Shown here: in pieces, positions 37,063 to 44,796 of the stretch
How the letters are laid out: the number at the start of each line of letters is the position of its first letter
Numbering within the stretch: the first letter of the stretch is position 1
Assembly (NCBI RefSeq): GCF_000585995.1
Contig: NZ_CP007410.1
Coordinates: forward strand, 1,143,430 to 1,207,429
Direction of reading: 5' to 3'
Source: Pseudomonas brassicacearum
Lineage (GTDB): Bacteria; Pseudomonadota; Gammaproteobacteria; Pseudomonadales; Pseudomonadaceae
DNA: 64,000 bases
The notes under the pieces: generated by a model
Seen by the model: the letters and a program-made list of their open reading frames with translations, nothing else
The model's database searches: none
Told to the model about the DNA's origin: nothing
Translations under genes and position numbers: made by a program

Positions 37063-37776
37063 ATGGACCGTGTCACACCCGATCGACGCCTGAGCATGAC
37101 CCAGCAACTGGTGGTCGACCTGACGCAGCAGATACTGGCCGGCGAACTGCCCGCGGGCAGCAAGTTACCCACCGAACAGGTCATCATCAAGGACCGTGGC
37201 GTCAGTCGGACGGTGGTTCGCGAAGCCATGTCGCGGCTCCAGGCCGAAGGGCTGGTGGAGACCCGCCACGGCATCGGCACCTTCGTCGTCGACACCGCCC
37301 GTCCCGGTGATTTCCAGGGCAGCAAACATGTCAAGGGTGGCGCCTACGACGCGCTGGCCGTCATCGAACTGCGCTTGAGCCTGGAAGTGGAAGCCGCCGG
37401 CATCGCGGCACAACGGGCCACGCCGGAACAGTTGCAGGCGATGCGAGAAGCGCTCGACGCGGCGAATGCGCTTGAGGCAACGGATGACGAAAGCGCCCGG
37501 GTCGATTTCGAATTCCATTTGCAGATCGCCCGGTGCACCGGCAACAGCTTCTTTATCGATGCCATGGCCCATGTGGGCAACACGCTGATCGCGGTGGTGC
37601 AGCAGGTCGGACCTGTGGTGACGGACGAGAACCGGGCGTTGCTGGTTCGAGAGCGCGAGCAGATTTATGCGGCGCTGGCGCGGCGGGATGCGGAAGCGGC
37701 GCGGGCTTCGATGCGCCTGCATTTGATCAATATGCTGCAGCGGGTCAGGGGTGTGGTTGAGTCAGCGGCGCAATAA
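37063..37776 (+). CDS. FadR-subfamily GntR transcriptional regulator (second)
   Basis: A 237-residue FadR-type regulator. The HTH (GVSRTVVREAMSRLQAEGLVETRHGIGTFVVD) is nearly identical to that of the divergent neighbour. The FCD domain has D and H in RVDFEFHLQIA and H in RLHLINML, but the middle histidine is replaced (VREREQIYAAL). This suggests altered or absent metal binding. The two regulators probably arose by duplication and may recognise similar operators. Confidence 0.9.
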   Translation: MDRVTPDRRLSMTQQLVVDLTQQILAGELPAGSKLPTEQVIIKDRGVSRTVVREAMSRLQAEGLVETRHGIGTFVVDTARPGDFQGSKHVKGGAYDALAVIELRLSLEVEAAGIAAQRATPEQLQAMREALDAANALEATDDESARVDFEFHLQIARCTGNSFFIDAMAHVGNTLIAVVQQVGPVVTDENRALLVREREQIYAALARRDAEAARASMRLHLINMLQRVRGVVESAAQ

Positions 37777-37788
37777 CACGTCCAACGG

Positions 37789-37820
37789 TTGCAGCGGCGC
37801 CCCGAGGGGCGCCGCTGCAA
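37789..37820 (+). terminator. Hairpin between convergent FadR-type and E1 genes
   Basis: TTGCAGCGGCGCCCC and its exact inverse form a 15-bp GC-rich stem with a two-base loop. No T run follows, so terminator function is probable but not certain. It lies 12 bases after the regulator stop. Confidence 0.55.
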
Positions 37821-37829
37821 GGCTCAGGC

Positions 37830-40499
37830 TCAAACCTTTGCAGGGTTCTGCTTTTGCGGATCGATGCCGTAGAGCCTGATCGCCTCGGCTACTTTTTCCC
37901 GAGGCATTTTTCCGTCGTCGGCCAGGGCCTTCAACGCCGCGAGGGCGATGAAGTGCCGATCCACTTCGAAGAACCTGCGCAGCGACTCGCGGGTATCCGA
38001 TTGGCCGAAACCGTCGGTGCCGAGGGCCACGAAGCGGCGATTGGCTACGAACGGGCGAATCTGGTCGGCGAATATCTTCATGTAGTCAGTCGCGACCACC
38101 ACCGGACCCTGTTTGTCCTGCAGGCAACTTTCCACATAGCCGACACGCGGCGCATGCTCGGGATGCAGCAGGTTCCAGCGTTCGGCTTCCTGCCCGTCGC
38201 GACGCAGTTCGGTCAGGCTGGTCACGCTCCAGACTTCGCTGCTGACGCCGAAGTCCTGTTCCAGCAACTGAGCTGCCGCGACCACTTCTTGAAGAATCGA
38301 ACCACAGCCCATCAGCTGGACGTGCTTGCCTTCGACAGTTTTTTCAGGCGCCGAGAGCCGGTACATGCCCTTGAGGATGCCTTGCTCGACGCCTTCGGGC
38401 ATCGCTGGATGGGCGTAGTTTTCGTTCAGTACGGTGATGTAATAAAAGATGTCTTCGTTTTCGGCATACATCCGTCGCATGCCGTCCTGAATGATCACGG
38501 CCAGTTCATACGCGTAGGTCGGGTCATAGGACACGCAGCATGGGATGGTCGACGACAGCACATGGCTGTGACCGTCGTCATGTTGCAGGCCTTCGCCCAT
38601 CAGTGTGGTCCTGCCGGAGGTGGCGCCGAGCAGGAAGCCGCGTGCGCGTGCGTCACCGGCGGCCCAGGCGAGGTCGCCGACGCGCTGGAAGCCGAACATC
38701 GAATAAAAGATGTAGAAGGGCACCGTCATCACACCGTGGGTGCTGTAGGACGTACTGGCGGCGATCCACGAAGAAATCCCGCCGGATTCGTTCAGCCCCT
38801 CCTGCATGATCTGGCCATCCCGGGCTTCTTTGTAGTAGCTCAACTGGCCGGCGTCCTGGGGCGTATACAGCTGGCCGACGTGGGAATGGATACCGATCTG
38901 GCGGAACAGGCTTTCCATGCCGAAGGTACGTGATTCGTCCGGGACGATGGGCACGATCAGCTTGCCGATGTTCGGGTCCTTGAGCAGCGTGCCGAGAATG
39001 CGCACGAACGCCATGGTCGTGGAGATGGCCCGTTCGCCGGTGCCTTTGAGCTGTGTGTCCAAGGCCGACAAGGGTGGAACCTGCAAGGGCGCCGCGGCCT
39101 GGAAACGGGCCGGGATGTAGCCACCCAATTGGTTGCGCCTGGCTTGCAGGTAAAGGGCCTCGACGCTGTCCGCAGCCGGCTTGAGGTAAGGCATGTCGCC
39201 CAACTGGTCATCGCTGAGTTCCAGTCCGAACCGATCACGGAACGCCTTGACCGCGTCGTCGCCCATTTTCTTCAGTTGGTGGTTGATATTCTGGCCCTCA
39301 CCGGCTTCGCCCATGCCGAAACCCTTCACGGTCTTGGCCAGGATGACGGTCGGCCCGCCGGTATGGCGCATGGCGGCGGCATAGGCGTTGTGGACCTTCT
39401 CAGGGTCGTGGCCGCCGCGAGACAGCTTCCAGATCTCGTCATCGCTGAGGTCGCTGACCAGCTCCAACAGCTCGGGATACTTTCCAAAGAAGTGCTCGCG
39501 CACATAGGCGCCGTTCTGGGATTTGTAGTTCTGATAGTCGCCGTCCACGCACTCCATCATCCGCTGGCGCAGCAGGCCGCTCTTGTCCTTTTCCAGCAGG
39601 GCATCCCAGCCGCTGCCCCAGATCACCTTGATCACATTCCAGCCGGCCGCCCGGTACAGGCTTTCGAATTCCTGGATCACCTTGCTGTTGCCACGCACCG
39701 GGCCGTCCAGGCGTTGCAGGTTGCAGTTGACGACAAAGATGATGTTGTCGAGCTTCTCCCGACCCGCCAGGGAAATCGCCGCCAGCGATTCCGGCTGGTC
39801 CATTTCACCGTCACCGAGGAACGCCCAGACTTTGCGGCCCTGGTGTTCCTTCAGGCCGCGATCTTCCAGGTAGCGCATGAATCGCGCCTGGTACGCGGCC
39901 GTGATGGGGCCGAGCCCCATGGACACCGTCGGGAACTGCCAGAAGTCCGGCATCAGTCGTGGATGCGGATAGGACGAGACGCCATCGCGGTCGGTCTCGC
40001 GACGAAAGTTATCCAGCTGATCCTCGCTCAGGCGTCCTTCCAGGTAGGCGCGTGCGTAGATGCCAGGAGAGGAGTGGCCCTGGATGTACACCATGTCACC
40101 GGCGAACTGCTCGGTGCGGCCACGGAAAAAATGCTCGAAGCCGACGTCATACAAAATCGCCGCTGATGCGTAGGACGCAATGTGCCCACCCACGTTCGAA
40201 TGTTTGCCGGCGCGCAGCACCATGGCCAGTGCGTTCCAGCGAATATAGGCGTTGATCCGGCGCTCCACGGCCAGGTCGCCGGGGTAGGGCTGCTGGCGGT
40301 CGACTGGGATCGTATTGACGTAGGGCGTCGTCACGCGACCGTAGAAATCGCCGTGGCGGTTGGCGTCGAAATCAAGCATCTGGTCGATCAGGTAGTGGGC
40401 GCGAGGACGCCCTTCGACACTCGCCACCGATTCAATGGATTCGAGCCATTCGCGAGTCTCTTGTGGATCCTCGTCGAGAAACATGGATTGTTGTGCCAT
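37830..40499 (-). CDS. Pyruvate dehydrogenase E1 component, homodimeric (AceE type)
   Basis: An 889-residue thiamine-diphosphate enzyme of the AceE family. The TPP/Mg motif GDGEMDQPESLAAISLAGREKLDNIIFVVNCN is near residues 230-261, followed by a transketolase-like central domain and C-terminal domain. It decarboxylates 2-oxo acids and passes the acyl group to a dihydrolipoyl acyltransferase. No aceF or lpd gene is adjacent, so this is probably an extra E1 with a specialised 2-oxo acid (relatives include MdeB-type oxobutyrate enzymes). An AGGAG site precedes the ATG. It diverges from a MarR-type gene. Confidence 0.9.
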   Translation of the reverse strand: MAQQSMFLDEDPQETREWLESIESVASVEGRPRAHYLIDQMLDFDANRHGDFYGRVTTPYVNTIPVDRQQPYPGDLAVERRINAYIRWNALAMVLRAGKHSNVGGHIASYASAAILYDVGFEHFFRGRTEQFAGDMVYIQGHSSPGIYARAYLEGRLSEDQLDNFRRETDRDGVSSYPHPRLMPDFWQFPTVSMGLGPITAAYQARFMRYLEDRGLKEHQGRKVWAFLGDGEMDQPESLAAISLAGREKLDNIIFVVNCNLQRLDGPVRGNSKVIQEFESLYRAAGWNVIKVIWGSGWDALLEKDKSGLLRQRMMECVDGDYQNYKSQNGAYVREHFFGKYPELLELVSDLSDDEIWKLSRGGHDPEKVHNAYAAAMRHTGGPTVILAKTVKGFGMGEAGEGQNINHQLKKMGDDAVKAFRDRFGLELSDDQLGDMPYLKPAADSVEALYLQARRNQLGGYIPARFQAAAPLQVPPLSALDTQLKGTGERAISTTMAFVRILGTLLKDPNIGKLIVPIVPDESRTFGMESLFRQIGIHSHVGQLYTPQDAGQLSYYKEARDGQIMQEGLNESGGISSWIAASTSYSTHGVMTVPFYIFYSMFGFQRVGDLAWAAGDARARGFLLGATSGRTTLMGEGLQHDDGHSHVLSSTIPCCVSYDPTYAYELAVIIQDGMRRMYAENEDIFYYITVLNENYAHPAMPEGVEQGILKGMYRLSAPEKTVEGKHVQLMGCGSILQEVVAAAQLLEQDFGVSSEVWSVTSLTELRRDGQEAERWNLLHPEHAPRVGYVESCLQDKQGPVVVATDYMKIFADQIRPFVANRRFVALGTDGFGQSDTRESLRRFFEVDRHFIALAALKALADDGKMPREKVAEAIRLYGIDPQKQNPAKV

Positions 40500-40587
40500 C
40501 GTTGTCGTCTCCTGGACAGTGCTGCAGCACCGAGTCGTTTGGTGCCTGACTAAGGGGCGTGGGTCGACGCCAACCTTCGAGAATTTT

Positions 40588-40607
40588 GTAGTTGCAGATG
40601 CAACTAC
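40588..40607. promoter_or_regulatory. MarR-type operator upstream of the E1 and marR-like genes
   Basis: A perfect palindrome GTAGTTGCA-ga-TGCAACTAC in the 173-bp divergent gap, plus a further half-site TTGCAACTA at about 40639. The core TTGCAnATGCAA recurs at 42292-42305. MarR proteins typically bind such dyads. Confidence 0.65.
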
Positions 40608-40672
40608 GTGCGAGAACTTAGCCTGCCGCGCGCTACAATTGCAACTAAATCGATTTCCAAGAAAGGTGCTGC

Positions 40673-41125
40673 ATGTCTTCCAGCGAGCCGGATACCTGGT
40701 TCAGATTCGTCAGGGCCCACCGTTGCCTGATCCGCGAAATCGAGCGCCGGCTGGCGGCCGCCGGGCTGCCTGCCTACGCCTGGTACGACGCGTTATGGGG
40801 CCTGGAAAGCGGCCCGAACGGTGCACGCCGCATGAGCGAGCTGGCCGACGTCATGGCCATCGAGCGCTACAACCTCACCCGCCTGGTGGACCGCCTGGAG
40901 GCGGAAGGCCTGGTCACCCGTAGCCGCGCCAGTGATGACGGTCGAGGTGCGTATGCCGCCATCACCGAGAGCGGAAAAGCGCTGCGCAAGAAGATGTGGA
41001 AAATCTATGAAGGCGCGGTGGACGAATTGTTCCTGTCACAATTCGATGACGACCAGCAGCGGGTCTTCAGCCAAGCGCTGGAGCGCGCGGCCAATGCCGC
41101 GCGCGGCAGCGGTCGAGCGAAGTGA
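40673..41125 (+). CDS. MarR-family transcriptional regulator
   Basis: A 150-residue winged-helix protein. The central HTH and wing read RRMSELADVMAIERYNLTRLVDRLEAEGLVTRSRASDDGRGAYAAITESGKALR (about residues 52-106), with the MarR-typical DDGR wing. It is divergent from the E1 gene, with the palindrome at 40588-40607 between. GAAAGGTG precedes the ATG. A likely local repressor of the E1, truncated-E1 and GST genes. Confidence 0.9.
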   Translation: MSSSEPDTWFRFVRAHRCLIREIERRLAAAGLPAYAWYDALWGLESGPNGARRMSELADVMAIERYNLTRLVDRLEAEGLVTRSRASDDGRGAYAAITESGKALRKKMWKIYEGAVDELFLSQFDDDQQRVFSQALERAANAARGSGRAK

Positions 41126-41135
41126 ACGCTACGTT

Positions 41136-42236
41136 TCATTGCAACAGATACCGACTCATCGCCTGCTTGACGCGCGCCTGTTCGATGGCTCCTTCCTGAG
41201 CCAGCGCTTGCAGCGCCAGCACCACGATCCAGTGTTTATCCACGGCTTGCGAAGAGGTCCCGGTCGAATCGGCGCCGAGCGCTACGAACCGTGACGTGAC
41301 ATGTGCGCCGATCTGATCGGCGACGTGCTGCGCGTAGCCCGTCACGGCGACGACCGGGCCGCTCCCCGCGCCCAGGCAATCGAGCAAATGCGCGGACCGC
41401 TTCGGCCTCTCGGGGTGCAGGCGGTTCCAGCGTTGGGCTTTGTCCGCGTCACGGGCCAGGCGGGTGTAGCTGGGGCAGCTCCACAATTCACTCGCGATGC
41501 CCCAGTGTTCACCCAGCATCCGTGCTGCGCTCACCACCGACTGCAACGCCAACCCGGCGCCCAGCAAGCGAACCTGGGGCGCTCCCGCATCAGTCTCGAT
41601 CTCGGTGAGCTTGTACATTCCCTTGAGTGCCTGGCTCGCACTGATGTTGCCGACGGGACCGAGGAAATCGTTGGGCTCATCGTGAAGCGCCATGTAATAA
41701 AAACCGTCGTTTCCCTCCACGTACAGGCTCTGCAAAGCGGCCAGGGCAATGGCGTGCGCTTCGGCACCGCTGGCCGGGTCGAAGGGCAGGCATTGTGGGT
41801 TGGCCACCAGCCAGAGCGGCATCCAAGGGTGAACGCCTTTAGCCCATCGCGAAGGCAAGGTTTCGATGTCGTTGCACAAAATGCCCCGGTTGGCGGACTC
41901 GTTCGACAGCGCGCAAAGTTCCGCCGATGTCGCCGAGCTGGTCAGGTACAGCATCGGTTTTTCGCTGGCGCGTGCGGCAGGACTCAAACGCAGGGGCCAG
42001 GCGCTGATGCGGGTGTGACAGTTCTCGACTTCAGGTTGCTTGTTGGCGCGGATCACCCAGACATGCCGGGCGGTTCCCGGGTCTCTCTCGAGGCGATTGG
42101 CGATATCGATCATGGTGTAGAGCGGCGAGGAAAAACCACTGGCGTGCAGCGCTGAAAGCGTTCGGATCTTGTTGATACAGGCCTGGGCGGCCAGGCGGGT
42201 CTCTGGTGTTTTGCTGAAGCTGGCAAAGCCGATCAT
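41136..42236 (-). CDS. Truncated AceE-like protein lacking the thiamine-binding domain
   Basis: A 366-residue protein aligning by eye with the C-terminal half of the neighbouring 889-residue E1: FYYMALHDEPN, ALKGMYKLTEIE, LLGAGLALQSVVSAARMLGEHWGIASELWSCPSYTRLARDADKAQRWNRLHPE, VAVTGYAQHVADQI, RFVALGADSTGTS. The GDGE...N thiamine motif and N-terminal half are absent. It is intact and in frame over its length, so it may be a regulatory or partner subunit or a decaying duplicate. The ATG at 42236 is the family-side start. Upstream in-frame codons cross the operator. Confidence 0.75.
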   Translation of the reverse strand: MIGFASFSKTPETRLAAQACINKIRTLSALHASGFSSPLYTMIDIANRLERDPGTARHVWVIRANKQPEVENCHTRISAWPLRLSPAARASEKPMLYLTSSATSAELCALSNESANRGILCNDIETLPSRWAKGVHPWMPLWLVANPQCLPFDPASGAEAHAIALAALQSLYVEGNDGFYYMALHDEPNDFLGPVGNISASQALKGMYKLTEIETDAGAPQVRLLGAGLALQSVVSAARMLGEHWGIASELWSCPSYTRLARDADKAQRWNRLHPERPKRSAHLLDCLGAGSGPVVAVTGYAQHVADQIGAHVTSRFVALGADSTGTSSQAVDKHWIVVLALQALAQEGAIEQARVKQAMSRYLLQ

Positions 42237-42291
42237 TCCACAATCTCCGTGCGTTCCGTCGTGCTTGCACCATACGGCACGGCTCAATATG

Positions 42292-42305
42292 ATTGCAAAT
42301 GCAAT
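42292..42305. promoter_or_regulatory. MarR-type operator between the truncated-E1 and GST genes
   Basis: ATTGCA-aa-TGCAAT, a perfect 14-bp palindrome sharing TTGCAnATGCAA with 40588-40607. It lies in the 95-bp divergent gap between the two genes. Confidence 0.6.
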
Positions 42306-42331
42306 GAAATCCACCTGAAATGGAGTTCCTC

Positions 42332-42970
42332 ATGACCACGGCTTGCGCCATCACGCTCTATACGGCTGATACGCCCAACGGGCAGAAAATCAGTATTTTC
42401 TTGAAAGAGGCAGGCATCGATTACGACGTGGTGAGGCTCAACCTGTCTGAAGGGCGACAGCATTCACCGCAATTCCTCGCCATAAACCCGAACGGGAAAA
42501 TCCCTGCCATCGTGGATCACCAGGCCGGGGTCTCGGTGTTCGAATCCGGCGCCATCCTGGGTTACCTGTCGCAGAAATACGCATGCCTGCGGCCTGATAC
42601 ATCTGCCGAACAGCTTGCGGTTCAACAGTGGCTGTTCTTCCAAGTGGGCGCCATCGGCCCGATGCTGGGCCAGCTTTGGTGGTTCCTGCATGGCAGCACT
42701 ACGCAGAATGAGGAAGCGATCGCTCGTTATCGCAAAGAGGCCCTGCGCCTGTATGGCGTGGTGGACAAGCAACTGGCCGAGCGCAGTTACCTGGCGTGCA
42801 ATCAGTATTCCATCGCGGATATCGCAGCGTTTCCATGGCTGCGCACCTTTGAGGAGTTGGATTTGGATATCACTTCTTTCACTCATGTGCGGCGCTGGCT
42901 GGAAACGATCGAGGCGCGTCCTGCCGTGCAGGCTGGGCTTGCCCAGTCTCGAGATACGCCTTTCGGTTGA
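42332..42970 (+). CDS. Glutathione S-transferase, Nu-class (YfcG/YghU-like)
   Basis: A 212-residue protein. N-terminal thioredoxin-like domain with LYTADTPNGQKISIFLKEAG (residues 9-28), INPNGKIPAIVDH and the glutathione-contacting ESGAILGYL. The C-terminal helical domain carries SIADIAAFPW. The TPNGQK loop is typical of Nu-class GSTs with disulfide reductase activity. The ATG at 42332 has GGAG eight bases upstream. Divergent from the truncated E1 gene and probably co-regulated with it. Confidence 0.92.
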   Translation: MTTACAITLYTADTPNGQKISIFLKEAGIDYDVVRLNLSEGRQHSPQFLAINPNGKIPAIVDHQAGVSVFESGAILGYLSQKYACLRPDTSAEQLAVQQWLFFQVGAIGPMLGQLWWFLHGSTTQNEEAIARYRKEALRLYGVVDKQLAERSYLACNQYSIADIAAFPWLRTFEELDLDITSFTHVRRWLETIEARPAVQAGLAQSRDTPFG

Positions 42971-43167
42971 TGCCTTCCTGCTCCGGAACGAGCCGCCTGA
43001 TTGCAAGAAAAGGGCGGCTGCGCCAGAGAGTTGAGTTCCACAAGTCTCGCTTCATTCTGGTCATCGGGTGTGTAGTGGTTATTTGGCTTTACTACGAGTT
43101 GATACTTGGGTTGAATGCTTCCGATAACGCGACAACAGGAAAACCAATACAAAAAGTAAATCCATAA
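42970..43167 (+). CDS. Possible small single-helix membrane protein before luxR
   Basis: An open frame of 65 codons whose ATG overlaps the GST stop (TGATG). Basic N-terminal half, then one strongly hydrophobic segment (FILVIGCVVVIWLYYELILGL) and a polar tail. No ribosome site is visible and no homologue is recognised. It ends 14 bases before luxR. It may be real and co-transcribed with luxR or a chance frame. Confidence 0.3.
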   Translation: MPSCSGTSRLIARKGRLRQRVEFHKSRFILVIGCVVVIWLYYELILGLNASDNATTGKPIQKVNP

Positions 43168-43181
43168 AAAAGGGAGTTTTT

Positions 43182-43910
43182 ATGAACGGTCAAGCTGTGA
43201 AAGGCAGGCGAGTCATAAATACAGGGTCTGAATTGGATGAAAGACTCAAGAGTACATTTGAAAAATACCTGCGGCCGCTGGTGGGTTGCCATTATGCTTA
43301 CTTCGTCATGTATAAAGGGCGAGAGGTAAAGCCGAGGATCTTTTCCAACTATCCCAAACGTTGGCTCGATGTGTATAAGGCCGAGAACTATCACCTTATC
43401 GATCCGGTCATCAAGCACGGCCTGAAATGCATAGCCCCTTTCTTCTGGCATGAAGCGCTTGAGTCCAAGGCATCAGATCAAGGGCAGGCGGTTTTTGCCT
43501 CTTCGGAAAAATTTCAAATATCGGACGGGTTTACGTTCAACTTGCATGATGCCAATGGCTTGTTCGCTGCACTGAGTATCAGCAATACCGAGCGCCGCAA
43601 GGACTTCCAGCAAACCATGATGCGCAGGGCGGCAGAGATCCAGATGACGCTCATTCAATTCCAAGACAGATTGACTGATTGTTTTTCCTTGAGCGAATTG
43701 TTTCCGGAGTTGACTGAGGCCGGACTGTCGGACAGGGAGCTTGGTGTATTGAAATGGGTGGTCATGGGCAAGGCCTACAGCGAAATTGCCGTCATTCACG
43801 CCATCTCCGTGCGCACCGTGAAATTTCATATGGCGAACATTGTAGACAAACTGTGCGTCTGCAACGCCAAGCAAGCCGTCTACAAGGCTGTCAGCCTGGG
43901 ATTGGTCTGA
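43182..43910 (+). CDS. LuxR-family acyl-homoserine-lactone receptor and activator
   Basis: A 242-residue LuxR protein. The autoinducer-binding domain has the invariant ligand residues W61, Y65, D74, P75, W89 and G116 (YPKRWLDVYKAENYHLIDPV). The C-terminal GerE-type HTH reads LSDRELGVLKWVVMGKAYSEIAVIHAISVRTVKFHMANIVDKL. A GGGAG site precedes the ATG. It is convergent with luxI, and the last 31 bases overlap it. It is the expected receptor for the LuxI product and the activator at the two lux boxes (44643-44694). Confidence 0.93.
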   Translation: MNGQAVKGRRVINTGSELDERLKSTFEKYLRPLVGCHYAYFVMYKGREVKPRIFSNYPKRWLDVYKAENYHLIDPVIKHGLKCIAPFFWHEALESKASDQGQAVFASSEKFQISDGFTFNLHDANGLFAALSISNTERRKDFQQTMMRRAAEIQMTLIQFQDRLTDCFSLSELFPELTEAGLSDRELGVLKWVVMGKAYSEIAVIHAISVRTVKFHMANIVDKLCVCNAKQAVYKAVSLGLV

Positions 43911-44563
43911 AACTGCCCGTGGCCATGCTGGCCTGGCAGCTCAACCGTTGCGGTCCCAGGCACGCCACGCCGCTGCTTTGATTCTATCGTTTGTTTAAGG
44001 CTCCAGTCGTTTTCAGGGCGCACCGGCATATTGAGCAGCAGGACCTTTTCACCGGGTGAAGCTTCTCCGGTATCCAGGACCTCATAGTGCCAACCAGCCC
44101 TGAGGACGATGCGCGACATGGCTTGGCTGACCACTGTGATGATCGAATCCAGGTTCTGTCGAGCGGCATGGCCGTGCATGGCCAGAAGCAGCATCTCGGT
44201 CAACGGTGCGTGGCTCAATCCCATGGCTCGGGAACGGGTCTTATCAACAAAAAAACGACTGGATTCGGCAATCGACTGGTCTTTAGGAAGTTTGCACTTG
44301 AAGAAGTTTCGAAACGGACCTTCGACCATATAAGGGTTCAGTGTATTGATCAGGCGTAAACTACTCAGTGGACGCCCTGCATAAAGACCTACCAGATAAG
44401 TTGCACAGGCGTTGTCATATTCATCAATCTCTCTTCCATGCTGCGTCGTGACGCGCCAGTCAAGTCGGTCGGAAAAAACTTCTTTCCTCAATCCATACAG
44501 GTCACCCAATAACTCTTCTGAGGCGTCTGAATAATTGATGGCATGAAAGCTGACCTTGTCCAT
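43880..44563 (-). CDS. LuxI-family acyl-homoserine-lactone synthase
   Basis: A 227-residue autoinducer synthase that makes an acyl-homoserine lactone from S-adenosylmethionine and an acyl donor. All classic invariant residues are present: R26, F30, W36, E45, D47, D50, R70, F84, E100 and R103 (LRKEVF, LDW, ESSRFFVD). The C-terminus is about 15-20 residues longer than usual and is the part overlapping luxR. The acyl chain cannot be predicted. A lux box lies 79 bp upstream of its ATG, so positive autoregulation is expected. Confidence 0.94.
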   Translation of the reverse strand: MDKVSFHAINYSDASEELLGDLYGLRKEVFSDRLDWRVTTQHGREIDEYDNACATYLVGLYAGRPLSSLRLINTLNPYMVEGPFRNFFKCKLPKDQSIAESSRFFVDKTRSRAMGLSHAPLTEMLLLAMHGHAARQNLDSIITVVSQAMSRIVLRAGWHYEVLDTGEASPGEKVLLLNMPVRPENDWSLKQTIESKQRRGVPGTATVELPGQHGHGQFQTNPRLTAL

Positions 44564-44642
44564 ATGTCCTGCAATGTCCTTGGGTATTTGAATACTGAAT
44601 CGTTAGCGCGCGCCGAGCATGGCGATATGAATCAAGGAAAGC

Positions 44643-44662
44643 AACTGTACCTAGATACAGAG
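44643..44662 (-). promoter_or_regulatory. lux box 1, facing luxI
   Basis: AACTGTACCTAGATACAGAG has the CTG-N10-CAG architecture of LuxR-type operators. It is 79 bp upstream of the luxI start codon. Its left half matches the inverse of lux box 2. Confidence 0.72.
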
Positions 44663-44674
44663 CCCAAATAAAAG

Positions 44675-44694
44675 GGCTGCACCCAGGTACAGTT
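44675..44694 (+). promoter_or_regulatory. lux box 2, facing rohP, with adjacent -10
   Basis: GGCTGCACCCAGGTACAGTT has CTG-N10-CAG. Its inverse, AACTGTACCTGGGTGCAG, shares AACTGTACCTrGrTrCAG with box 1. A TATAGA -10 candidate at 44719-44724 puts the box near -46, suitable for LuxR activation of the roh operon. The two boxes plus AGCCC/GGGCT between them form a long inverted repeat (44641-44697). Confidence 0.72.
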
Positions 44695-44796
44695 GTTAGA
44701 CAATAAAACAATGTTAACTATAGATCAGGATTTATCCACGGCGCCGTCAGCCCGCCCAGTGGGATAAATATCTTTAGCACCTATAGGAATAACAAT

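Noticed and set aside
39129..40166. 345-codon open frame on the plus strand
   Set aside because: Antisense of the AceE-type E1 gene. No recognisable domain.
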